The notes below the pieces were generated by a model. The model was not told the origin of the DNA. It saw only the letters and a list, made by a program, of their open reading frames with translations, and searched no databases. A stretch of DNA of 64,000 bases, taken from NCBI RefSeq assembly GCF_020991125.1, contig NZ_CP087715.1:806001-870000 (forward strand). The letters run 5' to 3'. Below are positions 32,395 to 41,187 of this stretch, in pieces (position 1 is the first letter of the stretch; each line of letters begins with the position of its first letter). The stretch comes from Microbulbifer celer (GTDB taxonomy: Bacteria > Pseudomonadota > Gammaproteobacteria > Pseudomonadales > Cellvibrionaceae). The translations under genes and the position numbers were made by a program.

Positions 32395-35300
32395 TCAGTG
32401 GAAGCTTCGAACGTTTTGTATATCATCCCAGCTCAGGCACTGTAGTTTTTGTCCCACCAGATGAATCACGGAATAAACACTCCCTCCCGCCTCATCACTA
32501 ACCTGCAAGCGTCCCTCCACCAACAATATATTCCCGCCCTTGATCTCCGACCGATAGCGGCGCTGTACCTGTTCCCATAGCACTACGTTGACGGTGCCGG
32601 TGTCGTCTTCCAGGGTCAGGAACATGACGCCGGAGGCGCTGCCGGGGCGTTGGCGGCAGGTGGTGAGGCCGAGGATTTTTACGGGTTGGCCGTCTTTGTA
32701 GTTGATCAGATCACAGGCTTTGGGCAGGTGGCGGTACTGGTGTTGGCGGCGCAGCAGGGCGATGGGGTGCTCGCGCAGGGTGAGGCCGGTGCTGGCGTAG
32801 TCACTGTAGGTGTGGTCTTCCAGGTTGTTTTCGGGCTGGTGGGTGTGGGTTTCCAGTTGTTCCAGTTGGCTGCTGAGGGCGTCCCAGGTGGTGTGGAAGC
32901 GGTTTTTTGCCAGGCTCTGGAAACTGTTGGCGCTGGCGAGGGCGGCGCGTTGTTCGGTGTTGATGGTGACGCGTTGGTGGAAGTCTTCCATGGTGGTGAA
33001 GGGGGATTGTTCACGGGCGTTGATGATTTTTTCTGCGATTGGTTCCTTCAGGGATTTGATCAGGCGCATGCCCAGGCGCAGGGTTGGTGTTGCAGAGCTG
33101 GAGCTCCACGGTCCCGGCTTTGGTAGTTCCAGGGTGTGGTGCCAGTGGCTGTGTTGGACGTTGATAGGTAGCACTTTGACGTTGTGACGCTGGGCGTCGT
33201 AGACCAGTTGTGCGGGGGCGTAGAAGCCCATGGGGTAGCTGTTGAGCAGGCCGCAGTAGAAGGCTGCCGGGTGGTGGCATTTGATCCAGGCGGAGAAGTA
33301 GGCGAGGAGGGCGAAGCTGGCGGAGTGAGACTCGGGGAAGCCGTAGGCGCCGAAGCCTTTCATCTGTTCGAACAGTTGCTCCGCCAGCCCGCGTTCATAG
33401 CCATTGGCGAGCATGCCGTTGACCAGTTTTTCACGGAATTTTAGCAGGTTGCCGTTTTTGCCCCAGCTGGCCATGGCGCGGCGCAGTTCGTCGGCTTCAC
33501 CACCGCTGAAGCCGGCGGCGATCATGGAGAGCTTGATCACCTGTTCCTGAAAAATTGGTACGCCGAGCGTGCGTTCCAGCACCGGTTCCAGGTCTGTGTG
33601 GGGGTAGCGTATCGGTTCCAGTTTCTGTTTGCGCCGCAGGTAGGGATGCACCATGCCGCCCTGGATGGGGCCGGGGCGGACGATGGCGATCTCGATCACC
33701 AGTTCGTAAAAATTCCGCGGTTGCAGGCGCGGCAGCATGCTCATCTGGGCGCGGGATTCGATCTGGAACACGCCGATGGTGTCGGCGCGGCACATCATTT
33801 CATAGGTTTTCCCGCAGTCCGCTGGTATGTCCTGCAGGCGCATTCTTTTGCCGTACAGCGCCATATAAGAAAGGGACTTGCGCAGGGCGGTGAGCATGCC
33901 GAGGGCTAGGACGTCCACCTTCATCAGTTTCAGGTCTTCGATATCTTCCTTGTCCCACTGGATGATGGTGCGGTCTTCCATGGCGGCGTTTTCCAGTGGC
34001 ACCAGTTGGCTGAGGGGTTGCTGGGTAATCACGAAGCCGCCCACATGCTGGGACAGGTGTCTGGGGAAACCGTGAATCTGTTGCAGCAGCAAGGGCAACA
34101 TTTTGCCGGTGGTACTGTCCGGGGCGATGCCGGCTTTCTGCATCTGCGCCGGGAAATCTTCCATGGAATCCCACCAGGTACGTTCGGCCTGTAGCCGCTC
34201 GATGGTGGCAGCGCCCAGGCCCAGTGCCTTGCCGATATCCCGCAGGGCGCTTTTGAAGCGGTAGGTGATTTTGGTGGCGGCGAGACCGGCGCGGTCGCGG
34301 CCGTACTTTCTATAGATGTACTGAATGATTTCCTCGCGCCGCTCGTGTTCGAAATCCACATCGATATCCGGCGGTTCGTTGCGCTCACGGGAAATAAAAC
34401 GCTCGAACAGCAGGCCGATTCTGTGGGGATCGATTTCGGTAATCAGCAGGCAGTAGCACACCACCGAGTTGGCGGCGGAGCCGCGGCCCTGGTAGAGAAT
34501 ATGCTGGCTGCGGGCGTAGCGGACGATATCGTGAATGGTGAGGAAGTAGTGCTCGTATGCCAGCTCCGCAATCAGCTCCAGTTCGAATTCGATCTGTTGT
34601 TGTATGTGCGCTTTGGGGCCATTGGGCCAACGGATTCTGATGCCTTCCTCTACCAGTTCCCGCAGATAGTCACTGGCATTTCTGCCGCGCGGCAGAACTT
34701 CAGAGGGATACTGGTAGCGCAGTTCCGACAGGCAGAAGGTGCACTGCTCGGCGATGTGGAGGGTGTTGGCGATTGCCTGTTGTGGATACAGGTCTTTTAT
34801 CTCTGGTAATGGGCGTAGGTAGCGCTCGGCGTTCTGTTCCAGGCGGTAACCCAGCTGGTCCAGAGTGCAGTTGTGGAAGTTTGCGTTGAGGACATCCTGT
34901 AAGGGTTTGCGGCTGCGGTTGTGCATCAGTACCGCATTGGTGGCGACCAGGGGGAGCTGTTGTGCGTGGGCGAACTCGGTGATCTGCTGGTGTTGCAGAT
35001 TCTGTTCTGGCTGCAGGCGGTTGTTGAGGGCGATGTAGAGCCGTTCTTTGAAGTGGGTTTTTAGGGTTGCCGGAATTTCCAGTGTCGCGCTATTGGGCAG
35101 CCACAGACAAGTGGCCTGGTGACAGGTGTCGATCACGTCCTGCAGGTAGGTTTTATATTCGCCTTTTTCTGCACGCAGGCGTGAGGTGGAGATCAGCTGG
35201 CAGATTTCGCTGTAGGCGGTTTTATTGGGGGCGAGCAGCACCAGCTGTTGGTTGTCTTCCTGTAAGCGGAAAAAGCTGCCGCAGATCAGTTTGAGTGGGT

Positions 35301-35484
35301 TGCCTTGGTGTTTGTGCTTTTTCAGCTCGCTAAATGCGCGCACTACACCGGCCATGGAGCACTCGTCGGTAATCGCGAGGGCGCGATAGCCGAGGGCATG
35401 GGCGGTAGCAATCAGCTCCTGTGGGTGTGAGGCACCCTGGAGAAAGGAGAAGTTACTTTGACAGAAGAGTTCGGCGTACTGCAT
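32395..35484 (-). CDS. dnaE2: Error-prone DNA polymerase III alpha subunit DnaE2 (ImuC)
   Basis: About 1029 residues, the usual DnaE2 length. N-terminal PHP domain (AELFCQSNFSFLQGASHP, ALAITDECSMAGVVRAF), polymerase palm with PPDIDVDFEHERREE, GRGSAANSVVCYCL, the HLSQHVGGFVIT and GVFQIESRAQM motifs, then the HhH and OB-fold regions (PVKILGLTTCRQRPGSASGVMFLTLEDDTG). It performs mutagenic translesion synthesis with ImuA and ImuB during the SOS response. The ATG at 35484 (QYAELFCQSNF) is the family start; the longer frame from 35529 would add 15 residues and overlap more of the small upstream gene. A hairpin-repeat-like segment lies at 33095-33117. Confidence 0.95.
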   Translation of the reverse strand: MQYAELFCQSNFSFLQGASHPQELIATAHALGYRALAITDECSMAGVVRAFSELKKHKHQGNPLKLICGSFFRLQEDNQQLVLLAPNKTAYSEICQLISTSRLRAEKGEYKTYLQDVIDTCHQATCLWLPNSATLEIPATLKTHFKERLYIALNNRLQPEQNLQHQQITEFAHAQQLPLVATNAVLMHNRSRKPLQDVLNANFHNCTLDQLGYRLEQNAERYLRPLPEIKDLYPQQAIANTLHIAEQCTFCLSELRYQYPSEVLPRGRNASDYLRELVEEGIRIRWPNGPKAHIQQQIEFELELIAELAYEHYFLTIHDIVRYARSQHILYQGRGSAANSVVCYCLLITEIDPHRIGLLFERFISRERNEPPDIDVDFEHERREEIIQYIYRKYGRDRAGLAATKITYRFKSALRDIGKALGLGAATIERLQAERTWWDSMEDFPAQMQKAGIAPDSTTGKMLPLLLQQIHGFPRHLSQHVGGFVITQQPLSQLVPLENAAMEDRTIIQWDKEDIEDLKLMKVDVLALGMLTALRKSLSYMALYGKRMRLQDIPADCGKTYEMMCRADTIGVFQIESRAQMSMLPRLQPRNFYELVIEIAIVRPGPIQGGMVHPYLRRKQKLEPIRYPHTDLEPVLERTLGVPIFQEQVIKLSMIAAGFSGGEADELRRAMASWGKNGNLLKFREKLVNGMLANGYERGLAEQLFEQMKGFGAYGFPESHSASFALLAYFSAWIKCHHPAAFYCGLLNSYPMGFYAPAQLVYDAQRHNVKVLPINVQHSHWHHTLELPKPGPWSSSSATPTLRLGMRLIKSLKEPIAEKIINAREQSPFTTMEDFHQRVTINTEQRAALASANSFQSLAKNRFHTTWDALSSQLEQLETHTHQPENNLEDHTYSDYASTGLTLREHPIALLRRQHQYRHLPKACDLINYKDGQPVKILGLTTCRQRPGSASGVMFLTLEDDTGTVNVVLWEQVQRRYRSEIKGGNILLVEGRLQVSDEAGGSVYSVIHLVGQKLQCLSWDDIQNVRSFH
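33095..33117 (-). repeat. Partial AGCTC-hairpin repeat inside dnaE2
   Basis: On the minus strand these 23 nt read CCGGGACCGTGGAGCTCC then AGCTC, matching 8190-8212 with one mismatch. In DnaE2 they encode the PGPWSSSS stretch just before TLRLGMRLIKS, where a linker of variable length would tolerate an in-frame insertion. Confidence 0.65.
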
Positions 35485-35666
35485 GTGCCTATCGTTGTTT
35501 TCTGATCGATTCCCCAGGTATCCAACCACTTCATGACTGCTTCATTGGGAATACTCTTTCCCGTACGCTGGTATTCCTTCCAGCGTGCCATTGTCAGAGC
35601 ATTCTCTTGCTCTTTAATTTCCTGTTTATCGTGTGATCGTTTACTTCCTGTACTTGAGGCAGTCAT
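35412..35666 (-). CDS. Small protein between imuB and dnaE2, possibly CopG/antitoxin-like
   Basis: An 84-residue frame whose ATG (35666-35664) overlaps the imuB stop as ATGA, indicating translational coupling. The middle, NALTMARWKEYQRTGKSIPNEAVMKWLDTWG, resembles small predicted regulators of the CopG/antitoxin kind with a WxxYQxTGxxVxxxxxxxWLxTWG pattern. The last 24 codons overlap the start of dnaE2 in another frame (73 nt), which is unusual and could mean the functional product is shorter or that it tunes dnaE2 translation. It is not part of the standard imuABC cassette. A fortuitous frame is the alternative, but the start overlap and the motif argue for a real gene. Confidence 0.6.
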   Translation of the reverse strand: MTASSTGSKRSHDKQEIKEQENALTMARWKEYQRTGKSIPNEAVMKWLDTWGIDQKTTIGTCSTPNSSVKVTSPFSRVPHTHRS

Positions 35667-37168
35667 CCATACACCCCATGCAGATACCAACTCTCCGAAG
35701 TCAGATCCTGAAACACCCAGTACAAACTCCCCTGGCCACCCCGGGCGATGTAGTAATCGCGGGCGTGGCGATGGTGTTGCCACCAGTAGCCGTCGATGCG
35801 TTCCGGGCCCTGTAGCAGTTGCATTTCGCCGTCATAAAACAGTTTGTGGTTCCGTTGCTGGATAGGGTGGGGGCGCGGGAGTAGCCAGCTGGGGCGGGGG
35901 GCGTTGACCGGGTTCAGCTGGTGTCCCTGGGCTTTGCTCTGCAGGGTGAGACTGTCGGCACTGGCCCAGGCTTGCTCTGGCAGATAGCTTTCTTTGAGGG
36001 TGACACCGGAGAGGGCCTCGTGCCCCAGGCGGGCTTTTAACTTGTCGATCAGCTGATAGCCCTCGTGCAGTTTGCTGCCTTCATCGAAGAAATCTTCCCG
36101 CAGGGTCTGTGCTTCCAGTGGGCGCAGTTGGTGACAGTTGAGGGTGAGAGCCTGAACCGGTTCTTGCAGCTCGACCCGTTCCAGCTGCAGCTTGGTGAGT
36201 GCGATCAGGCGCTGTGGATCAAACAGTGGGCGCGAGAGCTCGACCTTCACCTCCCGGGAACCGCGGCTGCCAAAATCCAGTACCCAGCACAGCTGTGTGC
36301 TGTACAGCTGGCGCCGTTGTAACTGGCGGCAGAGTTCACGCACCAGCCGGCCGGCGGGGAATAGCAGTTGCTCGCTGTTATCCAGCGGGCTGGGGAAAAA
36401 CAGTTCGCTGTGAAATTCCGGTGGTGGTTCGTAACTGGGAACCGGATCCGGGCGGGTGCCGTTCAGGCGTGCCAGGTAATCGATAAAGTTGCGCCCGAAA
36501 CGGTTGCCCACTTCCGACAGGGGAATGGCCAGCAACTGGCTGACCCGTTTGATACCGCTGGCATAGAGCTTGGCGATGGCTTTGTTGCTGCAGTCGAGCA
36601 GTTTGCTGGGGGCGAAGCTGATCCACTGCCGCCACTGCTGTGGAGTGGGGGCGGACTTGGTTTGTGCAAGCCACTGGCGGTGTTCCGGCAGCTGGCTGAG
36701 CAGGTGCGCGGCGCTGGGGCTGTGGCCGAGCCCCATTACATGGGTGATGCGCATCTTGTGCAGCTCTTTGTTCAGCTGTTGCAGCAGGGGCGCGAGGCCA
36801 CCGAGGGCCTTGAGGCTGCCGCTCAGTTCCAGGTACAGGCAGGCGGGGTTGCTGTCGTGTTGCCCCTTGCTCTGTTCGGCGCTGCGGGGGGATACCACCG
36901 GGGTAAAGCCGTAGGCCCACTGGGCCAGTTGTTGCAGTAGTTGTTCTTCCCGCTCCCGGTCCCGCTCCAGCATTTGTAATTCGGCGCAGTAAGCACAGGC
37001 GGTGGCGATACTCAGACCGGGCTCGATGCTATGGCCGCGAGCGGCGCCGTTGGCCTCGATAATGAGGTTGTTCTGGCTGATGGCCAATGGCGTGCTGTCG
37101 CCGGCGCGGTGGGCACGGGCGAGGGCTTCCAGGGGGAGTTTGGGGAGTTGGATGCATAGCCAGAGCAT
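35663..37168 (-). CDS. imuB: ImuB, Y-family polymerase-like mutasome subunit
   Basis: A 501-residue protein that starts LWLCIQLPKLPLEAL and has the Y-family fold without the full catalytic carboxylates: where active polymerases have DxD near the N-terminus and SxDE later, this protein has CIQLP and YLELSGSLKALGGL. The helix-hairpin-helix region is YASGIKRVSQLLAIP and RFGRNFIDYLARLNG. ImuB is the scaffold that binds the beta clamp, ImuA and DnaE2. It is 63 bp after imuA and overlaps the small coupled gene by 4 nt. Confidence 0.92.
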   Translation of the reverse strand: MLWLCIQLPKLPLEALARAHRAGDSTPLAISQNNLIIEANGAARGHSIEPGLSIATACAYCAELQMLERDREREEQLLQQLAQWAYGFTPVVSPRSAEQSKGQHDSNPACLYLELSGSLKALGGLAPLLQQLNKELHKMRITHVMGLGHSPSAAHLLSQLPEHRQWLAQTKSAPTPQQWRQWISFAPSKLLDCSNKAIAKLYASGIKRVSQLLAIPLSEVGNRFGRNFIDYLARLNGTRPDPVPSYEPPPEFHSELFFPSPLDNSEQLLFPAGRLVRELCRQLQRRQLYSTQLCWVLDFGSRGSREVKVELSRPLFDPQRLIALTKLQLERVELQEPVQALTLNCHQLRPLEAQTLREDFFDEGSKLHEGYQLIDKLKARLGHEALSGVTLKESYLPEQAWASADSLTLQSKAQGHQLNPVNAPRPSWLLPRPHPIQQRNHKLFYDGEMQLLQGPERIDGYWWQHHRHARDYYIARGGQGSLYWVFQDLTSESWYLHGVYG

Positions 37169-37231
37169 GATTGGAGTTCCGTTGATACTGTGTTGGTAAC
37201 CTCGGTTGGTACTGCTGTCGGGTTGTTTTGG

Positions 37232-37993
37232 TCAGTGCAAAGGCTGGTCGCGCCGGGTCAGTTTGGGGCTGCGGGCCAGGTGGATACGCTGGCCGGATTT
37301 GCCGTTCAGTTGTTTCACCAGTTGCAGGGCCAGCTGTTCTCCATCACTTTTCAGTTGCAGGCGCAGTGCTGCGGGGGAGGGGCTGTTGGCACTGGAACCG
37401 GGGCGGAAATGGAAGTGCAGACTGTCGCCCTCGCGGGCGGCGATTTGCAGGCGGCGCAGGTCTTTGTCTGCCGGTATTTCCCGCCCCTGCCAGCTGACCA
37501 GCGCACCGCAGGCGCCGGACTGCAGGCTCTGCTCTGCGGCCCACAACTGGTCCCGCTGCCCATGGGGATGCAGGATCAACAGCTTTTCCAGCTGCACGCC
37601 GGCCTGTACCAGAGCCGGGGCGTAGGGAATATGCGGGGGATTGATGAGTATCACTATGCGGTTCTGACGGGTCATTTCTGCCAGGGCAGGCAGGATCAGG
37701 CTGATCTCGCCGATGCCGGCTTTATCTACCAGTAACTCACTGGTGGCTCCGCGGGGCCAGCCGCGGTTGGCGAGCAGTGCGTCCAGACCACGATAGCCGG
37801 TAGTGATGCCGGTGCGGGATTGACGCTGGCGGTTGGCCAGCTGCCAGATATCCGGCCGGGTCAGCAACTGTTGCAGTGGTTGGTGTGGTGGCTGGCCGGG
37901 AGACCGGGCCGACGGCTGATGCTCGGCCTGTTCACTTAACTGCTTGTTCTGCATGAAGTTTTCGGCGCTGTTCACGGTTGGCTTACTCCGCAC
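37232..37993 (-). CDS. imuA: ImuA, RecA-like mutasome subunit
   Basis: A 253-residue protein of the RecA/SulA-like ImuA family: TGYRGLDALLANRGWPRGATSELLVDKAGIGEISLILPALAEM resembles the RecA entry to the P-loop with the Walker A lysine region altered; ILINPPHIPYAPALVQAG and LHFHFRP follow. It is needed for DnaE2-dependent mutagenesis. The first codon is GTG (37993); an ATG at 37954 (QNKQLSEQAEH) is an alternative that keeps the whole domain. First gene of imuA-imuB-orf-dnaE2, with a LexA box 22 bp upstream. Confidence 0.9.
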   Translation of the reverse strand: MRSKPTVNSAENFMQNKQLSEQAEHQPSARSPGQPPHQPLQQLLTRPDIWQLANRQRQSRTGITTGYRGLDALLANRGWPRGATSELLVDKAGIGEISLILPALAEMTRQNRIVILINPPHIPYAPALVQAGVQLEKLLILHPHGQRDQLWAAEQSLQSGACGALVSWQGREIPADKDLRRLQIAAREGDSLHFHFRPGSSANSPSPAALRLQLKSDGEQLALQLVKQLNGKSGQRIHLARSPKLTRRDQPLH

Positions 37994-38014
37994 GGGCTGT
38001 TCAAAGTGGTTTGA

Positions 38015-38030
38015 CTGTATGTGTATACAG
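38015..38030. promoter_or_regulatory. LexA (SOS) box upstream of imuA
   Basis: CTGTATGTGTATACAG: the CTGT-N8-ACAG core is perfect, and only two of 16 positions differ from the gammaproteobacterial consensus CTGTATATATATACAG. It lies between the divergent imuA and dcd, 22 bp from imuA and 142 bp from dcd, so imuA is the likely target. Confidence 0.92.
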
Positions 38031-38172
38031 TATCTGCTGGCAATTTATACAGTAGTTGCCCAGGGGCGACAAGGGGGGCTCCGCGTGATTGGCACTTTTT
38101 TGAACAGGGCAAACCGGCTATTATTCCGCCTCTTTTTTGTGACCAGATATTTGTATAAAGCGAGGGGGCAGG

Positions 38173-38742
38173 GTGAGCATCAAATCCGATAAGTGGATTC
38201 GCCGTATGGCTGAGAATGAGGGCATGATCGAGCCCTTTGAGCCGGGCCAGGTGCGCCACGGCGAGGGCGGTGAGCGGCTGATCTCTTATGGCACTTCCAG
38301 CTACGGTTACGACGTGCGCTGCGCCAATGAGTTCAAGATCTTCACCAACGTGCACTCCGCTACTGTGGATCCGAAGGCATTCGACCAGGACAGCTTTGTG
38401 GATGTGCAGGGCGACTACTGTGTGATTCCGCCCAACTCCTTCGCCCTGGCGCGCACCGTTGAGTACTTCCGTATCCCGCGTTCGGTACTGACCATCTGTC
38501 TGGGCAAGTCCACCTATGCCCGTTGTGGCATCATCGTCAATGTGACTCCGCTGGAGCCGGAGTGGGAAGGGCATGTGACCCTGGAATTCTCCAACACCAC
38601 CAACCTGCCGGCAAAGATTTACGCCAATGAAGGGGTGGCGCAGATGCTGTTCTTCGAATCCGACGAGATCTGCGAAGTGTCCTACAAAGACCGTGGCGGT
38701 AAATATCAGGGCCAGCGCGGTGTGACCCTGCCGCAGACCTGA
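38173..38742 (+). CDS. dcd: dCTP deaminase
   Basis: A 189-residue protein, close to E. coli Dcd. Motifs: [19 protein letters not shown]-type [17 protein letters not shown], the [32 protein letters not shown] core with the catalytic Glu, and [13 protein letters not shown] at the end. It makes dUTP from dCTP for thymidylate synthesis. GTG start at 38173, with GGGGGCAG just before it. Confidence 0.97.
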   Translation: MSIKSDKWIRRMAENEGMIEPFEPGQVRHGEGGERLISYGTSSYGYDVRCANEFKIFTNVHSATVDPKAFDQDSFVDVQGDYCVIPPNSFALARTVEYFRIPRSVLTICLGKSTYARCGIIVNVTPLEPEWEGHVTLEFSNTTNLPAKIYANEGVAQMLFFESDEICEVSYKDRGGKYQGQRGVTLPQT

Positions 38743-38777
38743 TCGAACCTTCCTGATCGAACTTTGTCGAGTCACTT

Positions 38778-40004
38778 ATGAGCGACTTTCCCGCCCAGGC
38801 CGATGTACTGATCATCGGCGCCGGCGCCGCCGGCCTGATGTGTGCGGCGGTGGCGGGCAAGCGCGGCCGCAGTGTGCTGGTGCTGGACCACGCCAACAAG
38901 GTCGGCAAGAAAATCCTGATGTCCGGCGGCGGCCGCTGCAATTTCACCAACCTGTACACGGCGCCGGACAATTTCTACAGCGAAAACCCCCACTTCTGTA
39001 AATCCGCCCTGGCCCGCTATACCCAGTGGGACTTTATTGCCTTGGTGGAAAAGCACGGTATCCCTTACCACGAGAAGACCCTCGGCCAGCTGTTCTGCGA
39101 CAACAAGTCCCGGGATATTGTCGATCTGCTGCTGGCGGAATGCCGCGAGGCCAAGGCCCAGATCCGCACCCGCTGTGAGATACAGCGCATCGAGCCACTG
39201 GAGGGCGAAGGTGAAGGCGAAGGTGAAGGTGAGCGCAAGGGATTTGAGGTGCACACTTCCCTCGGCAAAGTGGTCTGCGAATCCCTGGTAATTGCCTGTG
39301 GCGGCCTCTCCATTCCCACCATGGGCGCCACCGGTTTCGGCTATGACGTTGCCCGTCAGTTTGGCCATCACATCATTCCCACCCGCGCAGCGCTGGTACC
39401 GTTTACCCTGAACAAACGCGCACTGAAACGTCAGGCGGATTTGCCCGGCACCTCACTGGCTGTCACTGCCAGTTGTGGGGAGGGGAGCTTCCACGAGCAG
39501 ATGCTGTTTACCCACAAGGGGTTGAGCGGGCCGGCCGTGTTACAGATCTCCAGTCACTGGCGGGAGGGTGAATCAGTGGTGTTCGACCTGGCCCCGGGGA
39601 TGGATCTCTGCAACTGGCTGAGCGAACAGAAGGCGCAGAAGCCGGAGAGTCATCTGCACACGGCACTGGCCGAGCTCTGGAGCAGGAAGCTGGTACAGTT
39701 CTTCCTGCAGTTGAACGGTCTGGAAAGCAAACCACTGAAGCAGTATCACGAAAGTGCCCTGCGGGAGGTGGCGGAGAAACTGCAAACCTGGACGTTAACC
39801 CCCGAGGGCACGGAGGGTTACCGTACCGCGGAGGTGACCCTGGGGGGCGTGGACACGAATGAGATATCGTCGCGCAGCATGGAAAGCCAGAAGCAGCCCG
39901 GGCTGTATTTTATTGGCGAAGTACTGGATGTCACCGGTTGGTTGGGCGGTTTCAATTTTCAGTGGGCCTGGGCATCCGCCCATGCAGCTGGCGCTGAAGT
40001 GTAA
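38778..40004 (+). CDS. HI0933/YhiN-family FAD-dependent flavoprotein
   Basis: A 408-residue protein with an N-terminal FAD dinucleotide-binding motif (VLIIGAGAAGLMCAAVAGKRG), the family hallmark KILMSGGGRCNFTN, GGLSIPTMGATGFGYDVARQFGH and the C-terminal GLYFIGEVLDVTGWLGGFNFQWAWASAHAAG that closes the FAD site. The biochemical function is not established for the family. Residues about 142-152 contain a run of Glu-Gly pairs (EGEGEGEGEGER) encoded by GGTGAAGGCGAA-like hexamers, a local low-complexity expansion not typical of the family. Confidence 0.92.
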   Translation: MSDFPAQADVLIIGAGAAGLMCAAVAGKRGRSVLVLDHANKVGKKILMSGGGRCNFTNLYTAPDNFYSENPHFCKSALARYTQWDFIALVEKHGIPYHEKTLGQLFCDNKSRDIVDLLLAECREAKAQIRTRCEIQRIEPLEGEGEGEGEGERKGFEVHTSLGKVVCESLVIACGGLSIPTMGATGFGYDVARQFGHHIIPTRAALVPFTLNKRALKRQADLPGTSLAVTASCGEGSFHEQMLFTHKGLSGPAVLQISSHWREGESVVFDLAPGMDLCNWLSEQKAQKPESHLHTALAELWSRKLVQFFLQLNGLESKPLKQYHESALREVAEKLQTWTLTPEGTEGYRTAEVTLGGVDTNEISSRSMESQKQPGLYFIGEVLDVTGWLGGFNFQWAWASAHAAGAEV

Positions 40005-40029
40005 GCGCTGAAATTCAAAGGGAAACGTT

Positions 40030-40215
40030 ATGGGCGACGTGCTGCCATTCAAGAAAAAGACCGCCTGGGAAAAGCACAAGGGCAAGAGTCTGTGCCGAGA
40101 CGGATTCCATAAATGGGTGGTGGTCACTGAGCGAAAGTTCGACGTAAAGCAGGGAAAGCTGGTTACCGAGTATCGCTGTCAGCGTTGCGGGAAAACCAAA
40201 ACTAAACTGGTGTAG
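40030..40215 (+). CDS. Small conserved-looking protein with a CxxC pair
   Basis: A 61-residue, basic protein. It has SLCRDGFHKW in the middle and YRCQRCGKTKTKLV at the end, so one Cys, one His and a CxxC could form a zinc site. It begins 25 bp after the flavoprotein stop with a good spacing (GGGAAACGTT before ATG) and is probably co-transcribed. Function unknown. Confidence 0.65.
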   Translation: MGDVLPFKKKTAWEKHKGKSLCRDGFHKWVVVTERKFDVKQGKLVTEYRCQRCGKTKTKLV

Positions 40216-40241
40216 GCCGCAAGGGAAAGGAAAGCGGTACT

Positions 40242-40280
40242 CCGTCAGATAGTTTCAAAGACCCTGAATATATCTGACGG
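40242..40280. terminator. Hairpin between convergent genes
   Basis: CCGTCAGATA (40242-40251) pairs with TATCTGACGG (40271-40280), a perfect 10-bp stem with a 19-nt loop, between the small gene and the convergent uspA-like gene. No U-run, so termination is likely but not certain. Confidence 0.5.
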
Positions 40281-40325
40281 AGGCTGAAACTCGTTCTGGT
40301 CCGTTTCTCCTCGAAAGGTAACTGC

Positions 40326-41174
40326 TTACCGCAGAACGAAATGCGGTACCTTGGCGTTGGTAATCATTTTGCGGGTGGTGCTGCCGACAAGGAATTCCCG
40401 AATTCGCGAATGGCCATAGGCTCCCATTACCACGAGATCAATACCATTTTCCTGCCGGTAGTGATGCAGCGTGGGTTCCACCTCGCCTTCCAGTTGTACT
40501 GACTGTACCTGGTGACCGGCTTCAGTCAGCACACTTTCCGCCCGGGCCATTTCCTCCTGTACCTGTTCATCGCCACCGACTGCCACCAGGTGGCAAGGCA
40601 GGCCAGCTACCAGAGGACTGGAGGCCAGCATTGCCACACCATCCCGACAGGTGGGGCTGCCATCAAAGGCAATCATGAAACTTTTCGGCGGGGTGAAATC
40701 CGACGGTACGACGAGTACCGGTTTGTGCATGGCGCGCAGCACCAGCTCAACGTGGTCGCCGATCTGTGCAGCCTCCCCCGCATGCTCTTCCCCCATTTTT
40801 CCGATGACGAGAAGGCGGGTCTGCGTCTGCAATTCACCCAGAGTTTCCACCAGGTTGCCATGGCGTTGGGACTGCTTCGGGGTTTCAACGCCGGCATCTG
40901 TGGCGCGCTGTACCACAGATTCCAGCAACAGGCGCCCTTGTTCAAGCGCCAGCTTATTGCGCTTGGCGTCGAGCTCGGACAGCTCCGTCAACAGGGTTTC
41001 CCGCCCGCCCAGAAGCAGGTTGCCACTGAGGTTGGATTCCACCGGATAGCGCGAGTGATCCAGTACATGCAGGAAGGTCAGCGGGGCATCCAGTTGTTTG
41101 GCGGCCCAGGATGCGTAATCGCACACGCGGGTGGCAGCAGGTGAACCATCAATACAGGCTATTACATCACTCAT
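40326..41174 (-). CDS. Tandem-domain universal stress protein
   Basis: A 282-residue protein with two UspA domains: the first opens with VIACIDGSPAATRVCDYASWAA, the second with SFMIAFDGSPTCRDGVAMLASSP and ends with DLVVMGAYGHSRIREFLVGSTTRKMI, which carries the ATP-binding GxxGHSxxxxxxxGSTT pattern. It lies 13 bp after the SulP transporter gene on the same strand, with GGAG before its ATG, so the two are one operon. UspA-SulP pairs are common in marine bacteria; the Usp may sense nucleotide state for the transporter (inference). Confidence 0.92.
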   Translation of the reverse strand: MSDVIACIDGSPAATRVCDYASWAAKQLDAPLTFLHVLDHSRYPVESNLSGNLLLGGRETLLTELSELDAKRNKLALEQGRLLLESVVQRATDAGVETPKQSQRHGNLVETLGELQTQTRLLVIGKMGEEHAGEAAQIGDHVELVLRAMHKPVLVVPSDFTPPKSFMIAFDGSPTCRDGVAMLASSPLVAGLPCHLVAVGGDEQVQEEMARAESVLTEAGHQVQSVQLEGEVEPTLHHYRQENGIDLVVMGAYGHSRIREFLVGSTTRKMITNAKVPHFVLR

Positions 41175-41187
41175 TGTCTTTCTCCTA

